Assembly: GCA_016870975.1 (NCBI GenBank)
Contig: VGAE01000004.1
Span: 1 to 64,000, forward strand
DNA length: 64,000 nucleotides
DNA from: Actinomycetota bacterium
GTDB taxonomy: Bacteria; Actinomycetota; Actinomycetes; Nanopelagicales; Nanopelagicaceae
Direction: 5' to 3'
Shown here in pieces: positions 34,885 to 44,091 of this stretch (position 1 is its first letter; each line of letters starts with the position of its first letter). Made by a program: the position numbers and the translations under genes. The notes beneath the pieces were generated by a model, which worked only from the letters and a program-made list of their open reading frames with translations, was not told the DNA's origin and made no database searches.

Positions 34885-34958
34885 CAGGGCAGGAGGGACT
34901 TGAACCCCCAACCGCCGGTTTTGGAGACCGGAACTCTGGCCAGTTGAGCTACTGCCCT
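34885..34958 (-). tRNA. tRNA-Trp (CCA)
   Basis: AGGGCAGTAGCTCAACTGGCCAGAGTTCCGGTCTCCAAAACCGGCGGTTGGGGGTTCAAGTCCCTCCTGCCCTG cloverleaf, anticodon CCA. Confidence 0.96.
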
Positions 34959-35108
34959 TCGAGACGCTTTCGGACATACTGCATTACCTTTTCATAATCA
35001 GATTTTTTATTTACCCGATCAATCAAGTGTAAGGAAGCGAAAGTGTAGGCGAGGACCCCCGCTTAGGTCTAACTCGCCTAAAACCCCGCCTATGGGAGAC
35101 TTCCGCAC

Positions 35109-36314
35109 GTGGGTAAGACTCGAATCTCCGCACGAATTGCGGCAATCGCCGAATCTGCAACCTTGACTGTCGATGCCAAAGCAAAGGCGCTCAAAGCTGC
35201 CGGTCGCCCAGTTATTGGTTTTGGCGCTGGCGAACCAGATTTCCCAACACCTGATTACATCGTGCAAGCCGCAAGTGATGCCGCAAAAGTTGTTACAAAT
35301 CATCGCTATTCACCAACGCCAGGTCTACCAGAACTTCGCGAAGCAATAGTGAAGAAAACAAAGCGCGATTCCAATTATGAAATTACCGCTGACCAAGTAC
35401 TTGTAACTAACGGTGGTAAGCAAGCGGTTTACCAAGTATTCGCAACTATCGTTGATAAAGGCGATGAAGTCATTCTTCCTTCGCCATTTTGGACGACCTA
35501 TCCAGAGTGCATCAAGTTAGCTGGCGGAAGTTCAGTTGAAGTATTCGCAGACGAGAAACAGAACTACTTAGTCACCGTTGAACAACTAGAGAAAGCCCGC
35601 ACACCTAAAACTAAAGCCCTTCTTTTCTGTTCGCCATCAAACCCAACCGGTTCGGTCTATTCCAAAGAACAGGTAAAAGCGATCGCTGAGTGGGCTCTAA
35701 AAAACGATATCTGGATCATCACCGATGAGATCTATGAACACCTTCTCTATGACAGCGCTACAGCTCCATCGATCCCAGTTTTAGTTCCGGAGATGGCTGA
35801 TAAAACAATTATTATAAATGGTGTTGCTAAAACTTATGCGATGACGGGTTGGCGCGTAGGTTGGATGATCGGGCCTAAAGATGTAATTAAAGCTGCCACA
35901 AACTTGCAATCACATCTCTCTTCTAACGTCTCAAACATCTCACAGCGCGCTGCCATCGCGGCACTTAATAATGATCTCTCCGCGGTCAAAGAGATGGGTA
36001 TTGCCTTTGATCGTCGCCGCAAACTTATTGTGAAGATGTTAAATGAGATTCCTGGCGTGGAATGTCCAACACCGATTGGCGCTTTCTATGTCTATCCATC
36101 CGTTAAAGGCGTGCTCGGCAAAGAGATCCGCGGCAAGCGCCCGACCACTTCGGCTGAATTAGCTAACTTAATTCTGGAAGAAGTTGAAGTCGCAGTTGTT
36201 CCCGGTGAAGCTTTCGGTCCATCCGGTTACGTACGATTATCGTACGCAACCTCTGATGAAGATATCGTTGAAGGTGTAACTCGAATTAAGAAGCTACTTT
36301 CGGAAGCGAAGTAA
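35109..36314 (+). CDS. aspC: Pyridoxal-phosphate aspartate aminotransferase (class I), GTG start
   Basis: [41 protein letters not shown]. Confidence 0.92.
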   Translation: MGKTRISARIAAIAESATLTVDAKAKALKAAGRPVIGFGAGEPDFPTPDYIVQAASDAAKVVTNHRYSPTPGLPELREAIVKKTKRDSNYEITADQVLVTNGGKQAVYQVFATIVDKGDEVILPSPFWTTYPECIKLAGGSSVEVFADEKQNYLVTVEQLEKARTPKTKALLFCSPSNPTGSVYSKEQVKAIAEWALKNDIWIITDEIYEHLLYDSATAPSIPVLVPEMADKTIIINGVAKTYAMTGWRVGWMIGPKDVIKAATNLQSHLSSNVSNISQRAAIAALNNDLSAVKEMGIAFDRRRKLIVKMLNEIPGVECPTPIGAFYVYPSVKGVLGKEIRGKRPTTSAELANLILEEVEVAVVPGEAFGPSGYVRLSYATSDEDIVEGVTRIKKLLSEAK

Positions 36315-36764
36315 CGCGTAAGTTCCAAGCCCAGCAATTACAAGTAAGACCCAACTAAATTTAATTAATAAATTTGGTCCATCCTCAACTGGTTCACTAG
36401 TCAACGGCGCAGCTACTGAGAATTTATAGCTGCCTTCAACTATGTGGCCATCCAATGAAGCAACGCGATATTTAACGGTGTAATTACCAGGGCCGGTAAT
36501 TCCGGAATCCGTTGAAATATTGGCGCCTTCTACGAAAACATCACCGCTAATTCGCACTCCACTTTCATCAATAACCTCTAGATTATTGGGATTCTTCTCG
36601 CCAATCAGTAAGAGCTCTTCATCAAAAAGTAGTGAGATTCTTTCAGGGGCTTCTGCCACCGTGCTCTCGGCATTTGGAAGGGCGCTTAATGGCAAGGTAT
36701 GTCCTAGCGCTGGACTCATCGAAAATAACGTTACTAATAGCGCTGCCGATAGCCGAGCCTTCAT
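36294..36764 (-). CDS. CopC/YcnJ-like copper-resistance domain protein, signal peptide plus C-terminal TM
   Basis: [36 protein letters not shown]...[20 protein letters not shown]-terminal [13 protein letters not shown]. Confidence 0.85.
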   Translation of the reverse strand: MKARLSAALLVTLFSMSPALGHTLPLSALPNAESTVAEAPERISLLFDEELLLIGEKNPNNLEVIDESGVRISGDVFVEGANISTDSGITGPGNYTVKYRVASLDGHIVEGSYKFSVAAPLTSEPVEDGPNLLIKFSWVLLVIAGLGTYALLRFRK

Positions 36765-36786
36765 AGAACCGACAATAATCTCTCCC

Positions 36787-37827
36787 GTGACCGATTTGAA
36801 ATTCACCGAACCAATAAAAATTGTGAGTTGCCACGCAGAAGGTGAAGTTGGTGACGTGATCATCAGCGGTGTTGGTGAAATCCCAGGTAACACTTTGTGG
36901 GAGAAATCGAGATTTATCGCAAGCGATGAGAAGTTACGAAACTACGTTCTGCGGGAACCGCGCGGCGGTGTATTTCGCCACGTAAATCTCTTGGTGAAAC
37001 CGATAAATCCCGAAGCCAAAGTTGGCTTCATCATCATGGAACCTGAAGATACCCCACCGATGTCAGGCTCTAACTCAATTTGTGTGGCGACGGTTGCGTT
37101 AGAAACCGGAGTAATTCCAGTAACCGGTGAAGTGATGAATTTCAAAATGGAGGCGCCCGGCGGCTTCATAAATGTAACTGCAACTATAAAACGTAAGAAA
37201 GTTACTCAGATTCGCGTTAACAATGTGCCCTCATTTGCCAGCGCATTAAATGCCAAACTTGAAGTGAAGGGCCTTGGCACCTTCACTGTTGATACCGCCT
37301 TTGGTGGCGATAGCTTTGTGATTATTAGCGCCAATGACCTTGGCTTCAAAATCGCTCCTGATGAAGCGCGCGAACTTGCTGAAGTTGGTATGAAAATAAC
37401 ACGCGCCGCTAATGAACAATTAATTTTCAGACATCCAACCAATCCTGATTGGCGGCATTTTTCATTTACCCAGATTGCCAAACCAATTTTCTATGAAGAT
37501 GGAGTTGCAATTAGCCATAACGCAGTTGCAATTCAGCCTGGAAAAATCGATCGCTCGCCAACTGGAACTGGATGTTCGGCTCGCCTCGCGCTCTTACATG
37601 CCAAAGGTGAATTGAAATTAGGGGATAGAATGATCGGCCGCTCCATTATTGGTTCACATTTTGATTGCCAAATCGAAGAAGAGTTAGATCTAAATGGCAG
37701 GAGAGCGATTCGCCCCTCGATCGCCGGACAAGCTTGGATAACTGGCACTTACGAACATAAATTAGATCCAACTGATCCATATCCACTTGGTTACAAACTA
37801 AGTGATACTTGGCCTAATAAACTATAG
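36787..37827 (+). CDS. Proline racemase superfamily protein (Ser/Cys type), likely GTG start
   Basis: [55 protein letters not shown]. Confidence 0.88.
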   Translation: MTDLKFTEPIKIVSCHAEGEVGDVIISGVGEIPGNTLWEKSRFIASDEKLRNYVLREPRGGVFRHVNLLVKPINPEAKVGFIIMEPEDTPPMSGSNSICVATVALETGVIPVTGEVMNFKMEAPGGFINVTATIKRKKVTQIRVNNVPSFASALNAKLEVKGLGTFTVDTAFGGDSFVIISANDLGFKIAPDEARELAEVGMKITRAANEQLIFRHPTNPDWRHFSFTQIAKPIFYEDGVAISHNAVAIQPGKIDRSPTGTGCSARLALLHAKGELKLGDRMIGRSIIGSHFDCQIEEELDLNGRRAIRPSIAGQAWITGTYEHKLDPTDPYPLGYKLSDTWPNKL

Positions 37828-37838
37828 ATTGGATAACC

Positions 37839-38432
37839 GTGAAGATTGTTGTGATTGGTTCCACCGGACTTATCGGCCGCTTTGTAGTTGATGCCCTCAC
37901 GCCTCTCGGTGAAGTAATCGGAATCTCCCGTACTACTCCTATCAAAGTCGATGTGAAAGATCCTGTCTCTATTAAAGGAATGTATAAATCAATAGAAAAG
38001 TTCGATCACCTGGCATCTTGTATTGGAAAGGTAACTTTTAAATCAATCCTTGATATCTCCTACGATGAATATCTCGCAAGCGTTAAAGATAAAGCAATCG
38101 GCCAAGTCGAATTGGTCCGCGAGGGAATCGAACATATGAACGATGGTGGTTCATTCACTCTTATGACTGGAATCCTCGCCAGAAATCCAATTCCGGCTGG
38201 AAGCGCTGCCTCCCTTGCTAATGGCGCTATTGAATCCTTTACCAAAGCCGCTTCGATAGAACTGCCTCGTGGAATTCGCATCAACACAGTTAGCCCAAGC
38301 GTTCTAGTTGAAGCAACTAGCTATCACAGCGCTTTCCCTGGCTTCCACCAAGTTACCGGAAAAGAAGTTGCCGATGCTTATGTGAAAGCAATTACCGGCA
38401 AGATGACCGGTGAAGTCTTTACATTAGATTAA
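37839..38432 (+). CDS. Short-chain dehydrogenase family protein
   Basis: KIVVIGSTGLIGRFVVDALTPLGEVIGISR; compact SDR fold with GSFTLMTGI and GIRINTVSPSVL. Confidence 0.85.
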   Translation: MKIVVIGSTGLIGRFVVDALTPLGEVIGISRTTPIKVDVKDPVSIKGMYKSIEKFDHLASCIGKVTFKSILDISYDEYLASVKDKAIGQVELVREGIEHMNDGGSFTLMTGILARNPIPAGSAASLANGAIESFTKAASIELPRGIRINTVSPSVLVEATSYHSAFPGFHQVTGKEVADAYVKAITGKMTGEVFTLD

Positions 38433-39460
38433 AGCGTAATTCCCACAAACTGCACTTCGGGCTCCAACATAATTCCAAACTTTTCATTTACCGCTCTCCG
38501 TGAAGCGCGCGCCAACTCAATAATGTCCGAAGCTTTGGCATTTCCATTATTAACTAGCGCCAAGACATGTTTATTACTTACCCCAGCGCCTTCATAGCAA
38601 TGGCCTTTTCTAATTCCAGCTTTCTCCATCAACCAAGCCGCTGAAGTTTTCACTCGACCATCTGGTTGTGGCCATCGCGGAGCCTCCGCGGGAAGCTTCG
38701 CTGCTACTTCACCACTAACAATTGGATTAACAAAAAATGAACCAGCCGACCAAGTGTCATGATCTTTGGCATCTAACAACATTCCCTTTACGGCGCGGAG
38801 GGATAATACCGCTTTCCGCGCATCTTCTAAGAGAACTCGATCCCCAAGATTTACCCTTAACGCCTTCGCTAACTCTTCATATTTGATCGGAAGGCTCATC
38901 TCACCCTTCTCTAATTGAAAAGTTACTTCCAAAATCAGGTAACGATCGCGCTCTTTCTTGAAAATCGATGAGCGATACTCAAAGCCACACTCGCTATTGG
39001 TAAAGGTTTTATAGGCCCCGCTCTTTCGATCCCATGTCCGAACACGCGCAATCACTTCAGCCACTTCATGGCCATAAGCGCCAATATTTTGAATAGGTGA
39101 TGCTCCGATAGTTCCCGGAATCCCAGATAACGTCTCTACTCCAACAAATCCATTACTAACTGCCCACTTACAGAAGCCATCCCAATCTTCACCAGCCGCA
39201 ACTGCAATCATCCCGCCGCTACATGCATCAACGCTCGCCGAATTCCCTTTGGTTTCAACGCGAATTACCGTGCCATCAAATCCTTCATCACCAATCAAAA
39301 CATTCGATCCGCCGCCAATTATTAATACCGGTTCGCCCGATGCATCAGCGCTCTTAACAGCTTCTTCTAATTCACTCTCACTTTTGGCATGGATAAATCG
39401 CTTCGCTGGTCCACCTAGATGCAGACTCGTATATTCCTTAAGCGTTTCAGCCATAACCAA
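38429..39460 (-). CDS. murB: UDP-N-acetylmuramate dehydrogenase
   Basis: PVLIIGGGSNVLIGDEGFDGTVIRV, FEYRSSIFKK, WSAGSFFVNP. Confidence 0.93.
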   Translation of the reverse strand: MVMAETLKEYTSLHLGGPAKRFIHAKSESELEEAVKSADASGEPVLIIGGGSNVLIGDEGFDGTVIRVETKGNSASVDACSGGMIAVAAGEDWDGFCKWAVSNGFVGVETLSGIPGTIGASPIQNIGAYGHEVAEVIARVRTWDRKSGAYKTFTNSECGFEYRSSIFKKERDRYLILEVTFQLEKGEMSLPIKYEELAKALRVNLGDRVLLEDARKAVLSLRAVKGMLLDAKDHDTWSAGSFFVNPIVSGEVAAKLPAEAPRWPQPDGRVKTSAAWLMEKAGIRKGHCYEGAGVSNKHVLALVNNGNAKASDIIELARASRRAVNEKFGIMLEPEVQFVGITL

Positions 39461-39463
39461 AGG

Positions 39464-40132
39464 CTACCTACGTGGACTCAAGATGTCGCTCTGCCCACGG
39501 AACCGCTCCAGAATCCGGTTGTAATTATCCTTCGACTTCTTCTCACGATACTCCGGATCGACATCGTGATAACCATGATGGCGTCCCTGTTCTAACGGAA
39601 GCTCTAACTGCCACAACTTTCCACCCGCGGCACGGAGCGCTAAGGAAAGTTCGATATCGGCATTTCGATAATAAGTTGCCGATGGATTTGCGCCTCCCGT
39701 AGCTAACGCAAACTCTCGATCCATCCCAAAGTAATAACTAAAGAGCACATCTACTTCACCCGCGCCGCGATCATCAACGCTGCGCCAATCATCATCGGTA
39801 TTTACCAACCCACCGCGCCAACCAACGCCGACATAGCCGCTCTCTAGCTTCTCTAACGTTGCCGGAATTGGATCGCCGAAGAAGTTAGTCGATGGATCCA
39901 TAATCACTAGGTATTTCTCTTGCGATTCTTTTGAAAAGTGATTGAGGGTATGCCCCCAACCCAACTTATTTTTCCGCCAGGTCGCGCCAAATCGACTCTC
40001 AGCCTCTTTATTTTCTTTACCTGAAGCAAATACCGATATTGGAGTATCAGTAAATTTGGTTATCGAAGCGATGCACTTTTCCAGGTCATCAAAGAAACCA
40101 TCAGCAATTAAACAGATTCTGATTCCAGCCAT
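39464..40132 (-). CDS. Glycosyltransferase family 2-like protein
   Basis: GT-A-like layout with KYLVIMDPSTNFFGDPI and GVGWRGGLVN, ATGGANPSATYYRNADIELSLALRAAGGKLWQL. Confidence 0.6.
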   Translation of the reverse strand: MAGIRICLIADGFFDDLEKCIASITKFTDTPISVFASGKENKEAESRFGATWRKNKLGWGHTLNHFSKESQEKYLVIMDPSTNFFGDPIPATLEKLESGYVGVGWRGGLVNTDDDWRSVDDRGAGEVDVLFSYYFGMDREFALATGGANPSATYYRNADIELSLALRAAGGKLWQLELPLEQGRHHGYHDVDPEYREKKSKDNYNRILERFRGQSDILSPRR

Positions 40133-40145
40133 GGCTGGTAGCTAA

Positions 40146-40316
40146 TTAACGAGTTTCGCGGTGAAGCGTTGATGCCTTGCAACGAGGACAGAACTTCTTA
40201 AGCTCCATACGGTCTGGATCGTTGCGCCGATTTTTTCTTGTTATGTAATTACGTTCTTTGCAGTCAACACATGCCATAGTGATCTTTGGGCGGACATCCG
40301 CGCTCTTGCTAGCCAT
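40146..40316 (-). CDS. rpmG: 50S ribosomal protein L33 (start refined to MASKSADV)
   Basis: [56 protein letters not shown]. Confidence 0.96.
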   Translation of the reverse strand: MASKSADVRPKITMACVDCKERNYITRKNRRNDPDRMELKKFCPRCKASTLHRETR

Positions 40317-40390
40317 GTTGACTCCTTGATTAATTGTGAACGAACAAGGCGTGAGAATAGCCACGCACCTAACTAGATGACAAAACTTGG

Positions 40391-40464
40391 TAGCGGAGGC
40401 GGGATTTGAACCCACGACACAGCGATTATGAGCCGCTTGCTCTACCAGGCTGAGCTACCCCGCC
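40391..40464 (-). tRNA. tRNA-Met (CAT)
   Basis: GGCGGGGTAGCTCAGCCTGGTAGAGCAAGCGGCTCATAATCGCTGTGTCGTGGGTTCAAATCCCGCCTCCGCTA, anticodon CAT. Confidence 0.93.
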
Positions 40465-40474
40465 AAGTTTTTCG

Positions 40475-40547
40475 AGCCCCCCATCGGAATCGAACCGATG
40501 ACCTTTTCCTTACCATGGAAACGCTCTACCGACTGAGCTAGGGGGGC
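40475..40547 (-). tRNA. tRNA-Thr (GGT)
   Basis: GCCCCCCTAGCTCAGTCGGTAGAGCGTTTCCATGGTAAGGAAAAGGTCATCGGTTCGATTCCGATGGGGGGCT, anticodon GGT. Confidence 0.96.
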
Positions 40548-40586
40548 GAAAGGTTGGTGAAGAATACCGGATTTCAAAGAGCCCAA

Positions 40587-41537
40587 TTACTTCGATGGAT
40601 CAAGCACGATTTTGCCTACTGTCTTACGCGCCAACATATCGCGATGAGCCTGTTGCGCCTCCGATAACGGATAAGTCGCCCCAACAACTGGTTTTAACTT
40701 TCCGCTCATAATCAGCATAAAAAGATCCATAAATACTTCTTGCATCAACTCTCGTTTTGCCAACGCATTTACCAACCAGAACCCAATTATTGATTGCGAC
40801 TTTGACATCAGCGCTCCCGGAATTATATTTTCTGGCGCTTTACGCGAAGCCATTCCATAGAAAACTAATCTGCCAAATGGCGCAAGCGCCGCAAGCGACT
40901 GATCAAAAGTCTTACCGCCCACCATCTCAAGCACGATATCTACCGGCTTTTTGTTATTTGCAGCCAATAACGCGCTCTTTAAATCCGCGTCATTGGCATC
41001 CACAACTGCATCGGCTCCTAGTTCTTTGCATAACTTCTTCTTCTCATCGGATGAGGTCACCGCAATCACAAATGCGCCCCACTCTTTCGCAAGCTGGATC
41101 GCAACGCTTCCAACGCCACCTGCGCCAGCGTGAACCACAACGCTCTCACCAGTTTTTATATGCGCCATCTCTTTTAATATTAAATACGCAGTACTTCCCT
41201 GAACCATCATCGCTAAGGCTTGCCCATCGCCTACCTGATCGGGCAACGGAATCACAGTTCGCGGGCTCACTAAAGTTTTCTGGCAATAACCACCGGTACT
41301 TGCCAACGCTAGAACTCTTAAACCATCTGGCATCTTTCCAACAACTTCCATCCCTGGGATCAATGGCAATGTCTGTTGCGCTAAATAGGAATTCTCGGTC
41401 TGGTGGGTATCGGCGTAATTAATTCCAATCGCCGTCACATCCAAAACAACTTGGCTACCAACCGGGGCTGGATCGGGTAGCTCCAAATACTTCATGACTT
41501 CTGGACCACCAAATTCGGTGATCTGGATTGCCTTCAA
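40587..41537 (-). CDS. Zinc-independent MDR / quinone oxidoreductase-like NADPH reductase
   Basis: MKAIQITEFGGPEVMKYLELPDP; VVHAGAGGVGSVAIQLAKEWGAFVIAV. Confidence 0.9.
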   Translation of the reverse strand: MKAIQITEFGGPEVMKYLELPDPAPVGSQVVLDVTAIGINYADTHQTENSYLAQQTLPLIPGMEVVGKMPDGLRVLALASTGGYCQKTLVSPRTVIPLPDQVGDGQALAMMVQGSTAYLILKEMAHIKTGESVVVHAGAGGVGSVAIQLAKEWGAFVIAVTSSDEKKKLCKELGADAVVDANDADLKSALLAANNKKPVDIVLEMVGGKTFDQSLAALAPFGRLVFYGMASRKAPENIIPGALMSKSQSIIGFWLVNALAKRELMQEVFMDLFMLIMSGKLKPVVGATYPLSEAQQAHRDMLARKTVGKIVLDPSK

Positions 41538-41677
41538 GACTTATCCCTTCGTCGATCTGAGCGTCAGTCCCGAGACGAACTGACGTTTCAAAATCTAGTT
41601 ACCCGGAACCTACGCCCACACCACCCCGGAATGCATGACCTACAAGTAACAAATAAGTAGAGGTCTAGAATCGAAAT

Positions 41678-42025
41678 ATGGAACTCGCTCGCAATGTCCT
41701 ATTAATCCTTCATCTCGCCGGTATGGCCGGAATCCTCATCAGCATCCTCGCCTCCCGCACAAAACTTTCCTCAGGAATCTCCCACTCCGCCCTTCTTACC
41801 CTCATCGCCGGCATTGGCCTCGTTGGCATCCGCTACTCTCTCAACTCCGCTGATCCCGCCAAATGGGAACTCATCGACAACGCCAAAATTTCTGTCAAAC
41901 TCATATTCGTCATCGCAATCCTCGCGATCACCTATGTAAACAAGAAGAAAGAGATCCTTAAGCCTTGGGTTATCTCCGTGATTGCAGGGCTAACGATTGG
42001 AAATATCCTAATTTCGTATGTTTAG
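41678..42025 (+). CDS. Small integral membrane protein (about 4 TM), unknown function
   Basis: Hydrophobic segments LLILHLAGMAGILISILAS, LLTLIAGIGLVGIRY, KLIFVIAILAITYV, VISVIAGLTIGNILISY. Confidence 0.65.
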   Translation: MELARNVLLILHLAGMAGILISILASRTKLSSGISHSALLTLIAGIGLVGIRYSLNSADPAKWELIDNAKISVKLIFVIAILAITYVNKKKEILKPWVISVIAGLTIGNILISYV

Positions 42026-42061
42026 TGATAAAACTTGGTTCGACTATGAAGAGTGATTATT

Positions 42062-42232
42062 GTGCCCGATAAGAAGAAGAGCAGTCGAGTCGCCAAGGTG
42101 AAGAATGGGTTTGAGCCTCGTATTTGTGTGGTTTGTGAGAAGCCGTTCGAGTGGCGGAAGAAATGGGCGCGGGATTGGGAGAAGGTTAAATACTGTTCTG
42201 AAAGATGTCGGTCCCAGGGAGTACTTTCCTGA
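42062..42232 (+). CDS. DUF2256-like small zinc-finger protein (GTG start, 56 aa; absent from ORF track)
   Basis: [56 protein letters not shown]. Confidence 0.85.
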   Translation: MPDKKKSSRVAKVKNGFEPRICVVCEKPFEWRKKWARDWEKVKYCSERCRSQGVLS

Positions 42233-42261
42233 TCACTTGAAAGACGGGTGGAGGAGGTGGG

Positions 42262-42471
42262 ATGAACAGGGTTCGAACTCAAAAGTTGAATGCGTTTCAA
42301 CGGTTTAATCGAAGAGTTGTGTTAAGCCCACTTTTAAGAACGAGGTTGATTTGGATTGGCCGTGTTTGGTTGGTTAATTTGATTCATACAATTTCAATGA
42401 TAATTGAGTCTATTTTCAAGGCCATTGCAAAGTTTCTTTTTATTGTATTAGCCGCAATTTTCTTTCTTTAA
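42262..42471 (+). CDS. Hypothetical small membrane protein
   Basis: Strong SD ggaggaggtgggATG; basic N-terminus then hydrophobic C-terminus ESIFKAIAKFLFIVLAAIFFL. Confidence 0.45.
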   Translation: MNRVRTQKLNAFQRFNRRVVLSPLLRTRLIWIGRVWLVNLIHTISMIIESIFKAIAKFLFIVLAAIFFL

Positions 42472-43148
42472 CTTATTTGCTTAGCTTCGAGCGTTAATAC
42501 AGGTTTTTCGGAAGTTAATTGTTTTAGTTCTTTTTTGATAGTGGTGATGGTTTCGGGAAGTCCTTCTTCATAGGCATAGAGAGCCATGGCGAAGATGCGG
42601 GAGAAGAATTTGGCGTCAGAGTAAGTGAAGCGAAGGCCTGAGGTTTTCTTTCGGTTAGAGACTCCGATAAGGAAGTCGTTGCCGTCTTCTGTTTTTGCAA
42701 CGGAGAGAATCTTGGAGAAGGCCCATTCATTGGTTTCAAGAGCGCCGGCGAAGATAAGGCGTTGGTTAGTTAGTTTTACTAAACCTTCATCTTTATCAAT
42801 CTGCATCGCATCGCCAGGAACAATTGTTCCTCGATGAGAACCGACGCGAACTCGAATACCGGCGCCCACTGGAACAGAGAAACCGGCGGAACCACCGGAG
42901 TAACGTGTCGGAGTTCTTCCGGCTTCATGAAAGACGGCGTTACCGGTCCAGATTACAAATTCACCATCTTTTTGTACGAGGGATTGATCTTCGATTTTCT
43001 TGCCTTCAGCTGCGCTGGTAAAGATTTCGAGCGCTTGAGTTAGAAGATCGGTTTCGGATTGCCACTCGGTTAGTTCTTCTTGGTATCTGGTTTGGGCTTG
43101 TTTGGCGGCGCGCCTGGCTTTGAGGCTCTTAAAGAAGTTGAGCGCCAT
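42468..43148 (-). CDS. Hypothetical protein, coiled-coil N-terminus plus PH-like/GRAM-like domain (start refined to MALNFFKS)
   Basis: GFSVPVGAGIRVRVGSHRGTIVPGDAMQIDKDEGLVKLTNQRLIFAGALETNEWAFSKI. Confidence 0.6.
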   Translation of the reverse strand: MALNFFKSLKARRAAKQAQTRYQEELTEWQSETDLLTQALEIFTSAAEGKKIEDQSLVQKDGEFVIWTGNAVFHEAGRTPTRYSGGSAGFSVPVGAGIRVRVGSHRGTIVPGDAMQIDKDEGLVKLTNQRLIFAGALETNEWAFSKILSVAKTEDGNDFLIGVSNRKKTSGLRFTYSDAKFFSRIFAMALYAYEEGLPETITTIKKELKQLTSEKPVLTLEAKQIS

Positions 43149-43180
43149 AGGGAGATTATGTATTGGATTCTCGAAGAGAA

Positions 43181-43672
43181 CTAGTTTGTTGCGAGAGCGC
43201 GATTGGGATCGAGTTTGGCGTTGGGACAGGCGCTCCATAAACCACGGTTATTGGTGCGGGCGATTTGAGCGGCTTTCAAGAATTTATCAGCGTAGCTGCC
43301 GCGTTCGCTGCGATAGAAATATGGAGCGGCGGCGCCGATACGGACCATCTCGAGATTTATATTGCGTTTACCGATGAAGAGATATCGAAGTAGTCGGCCA
43401 TATCTATCGACTTCATCGAGATTGGGATCGGTGGTTAGTGAGATCTTGCCGCTGCGATTAATGAGTTTGGCGAGAGCTTTCTGGGCCTCGGTGGCGTAGC
43501 ACTCGTTGCCGCGAAGTTCTGGGGAGTCGATTTGGAGAAGGCGGATGGAAGTTCCATCGCTGAGTTTTATGGTGTCGCCGTCAGTGATTGAAGTGATTGT
43601 TATGTTGGCGTGAGATGGAGTGATTGAGAGAGTTAGCGCCGCTGTGAGGATGGAGAGGATGAGGTGGCGCAT
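43181..43672 (-). CDS. Secreted staphylococcal nuclease-like (SNase/thermonuclease) protein
   Basis: Signal peptide; ITSITDGDTIKLSDGTSIRLLQIDSPELRG, DEVDRYGRLLRYLFIGKRNINLEMVRIGAA. Confidence 0.92.
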   Translation of the reverse strand: MRHLILSILTAALTLSITPSHANITITSITDGDTIKLSDGTSIRLLQIDSPELRGNECYATEAQKALAKLINRSGKISLTTDPNLDEVDRYGRLLRYLFIGKRNINLEMVRIGAAAPYFYRSERGSYADKFLKAAQIARTNNRGLWSACPNAKLDPNRALATN

Positions 43673-43704
43673 GAGTTAAGCGTAATCAATGCTTGGAATA
43701 GGAT

Positions 43705-44091
43705 TTGGGGATGGAAGAGACAGAAACGTTTGCTGTTGTGAAGCCGTTGGCTTCGCCCCAGGCGCGGCTTGGTGCGTACTTGGTTGATATTGGGCTGGCG
43801 ATTGTGACGCTATTTATTGGTTGGTTGATCTGGTCATTCTTTACCTGGCAGACCGGACAGACTCCGGCGAAGCGATTGATGAAACAAGTTGTGGTTACCT
43901 CAAAGACTGATCTTCCTTTTACCTGGGTCCAGATGTTGTTACGCGAAGCTGTGGTGAAAGCAATTGCTGGTGGTATCGCATCGTCGGCTTCAAATGGAAT
44001 TACCTGGGTGATTGATTCACTATTTATATTCCGAGATGATCGCCGGACGGTTCATGATTGGATCGTGAGTAGCAAGGTGATTCAACTTTGA
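43705..44091 (+). CDS. RDD family membrane protein
   Basis: ARLGAYLVDIGLAIVTLFIGWLIWSFFTWQTGQTPAKRLMKQVVV...DDRRTVHDWIVSSKVI. Confidence 0.88.
   Translation: MGMEETETFAVVKPLASPQARLGAYLVDIGLAIVTLFIGWLIWSFFTWQTGQTPAKRLMKQVVVTSKTDLPFTWVQMLLREAVVKAIAGGIASSASNGITWVIDSLFIFRDDRRTVHDWIVSSKVIQL

Noticed and set aside
36520-36786. N-terminal 89 codons of the 36520..37827 ORF
   Set aside because: Antisense to the CopC-like gene; the proline-racemase homology begins just after GTG 36787.
40757-41422. 221-aa plus-strand ORF opposite the quinone oxidoreductase
   Set aside because: Antisense shadow; His/Pro/Gln-rich translation typical of a non-coding frame.
42022-42300. 92-aa minus-strand ORF
   Set aside because: Overlaps the sense DUF2256-like gene, whose conserved Cys pattern is far better evidence.
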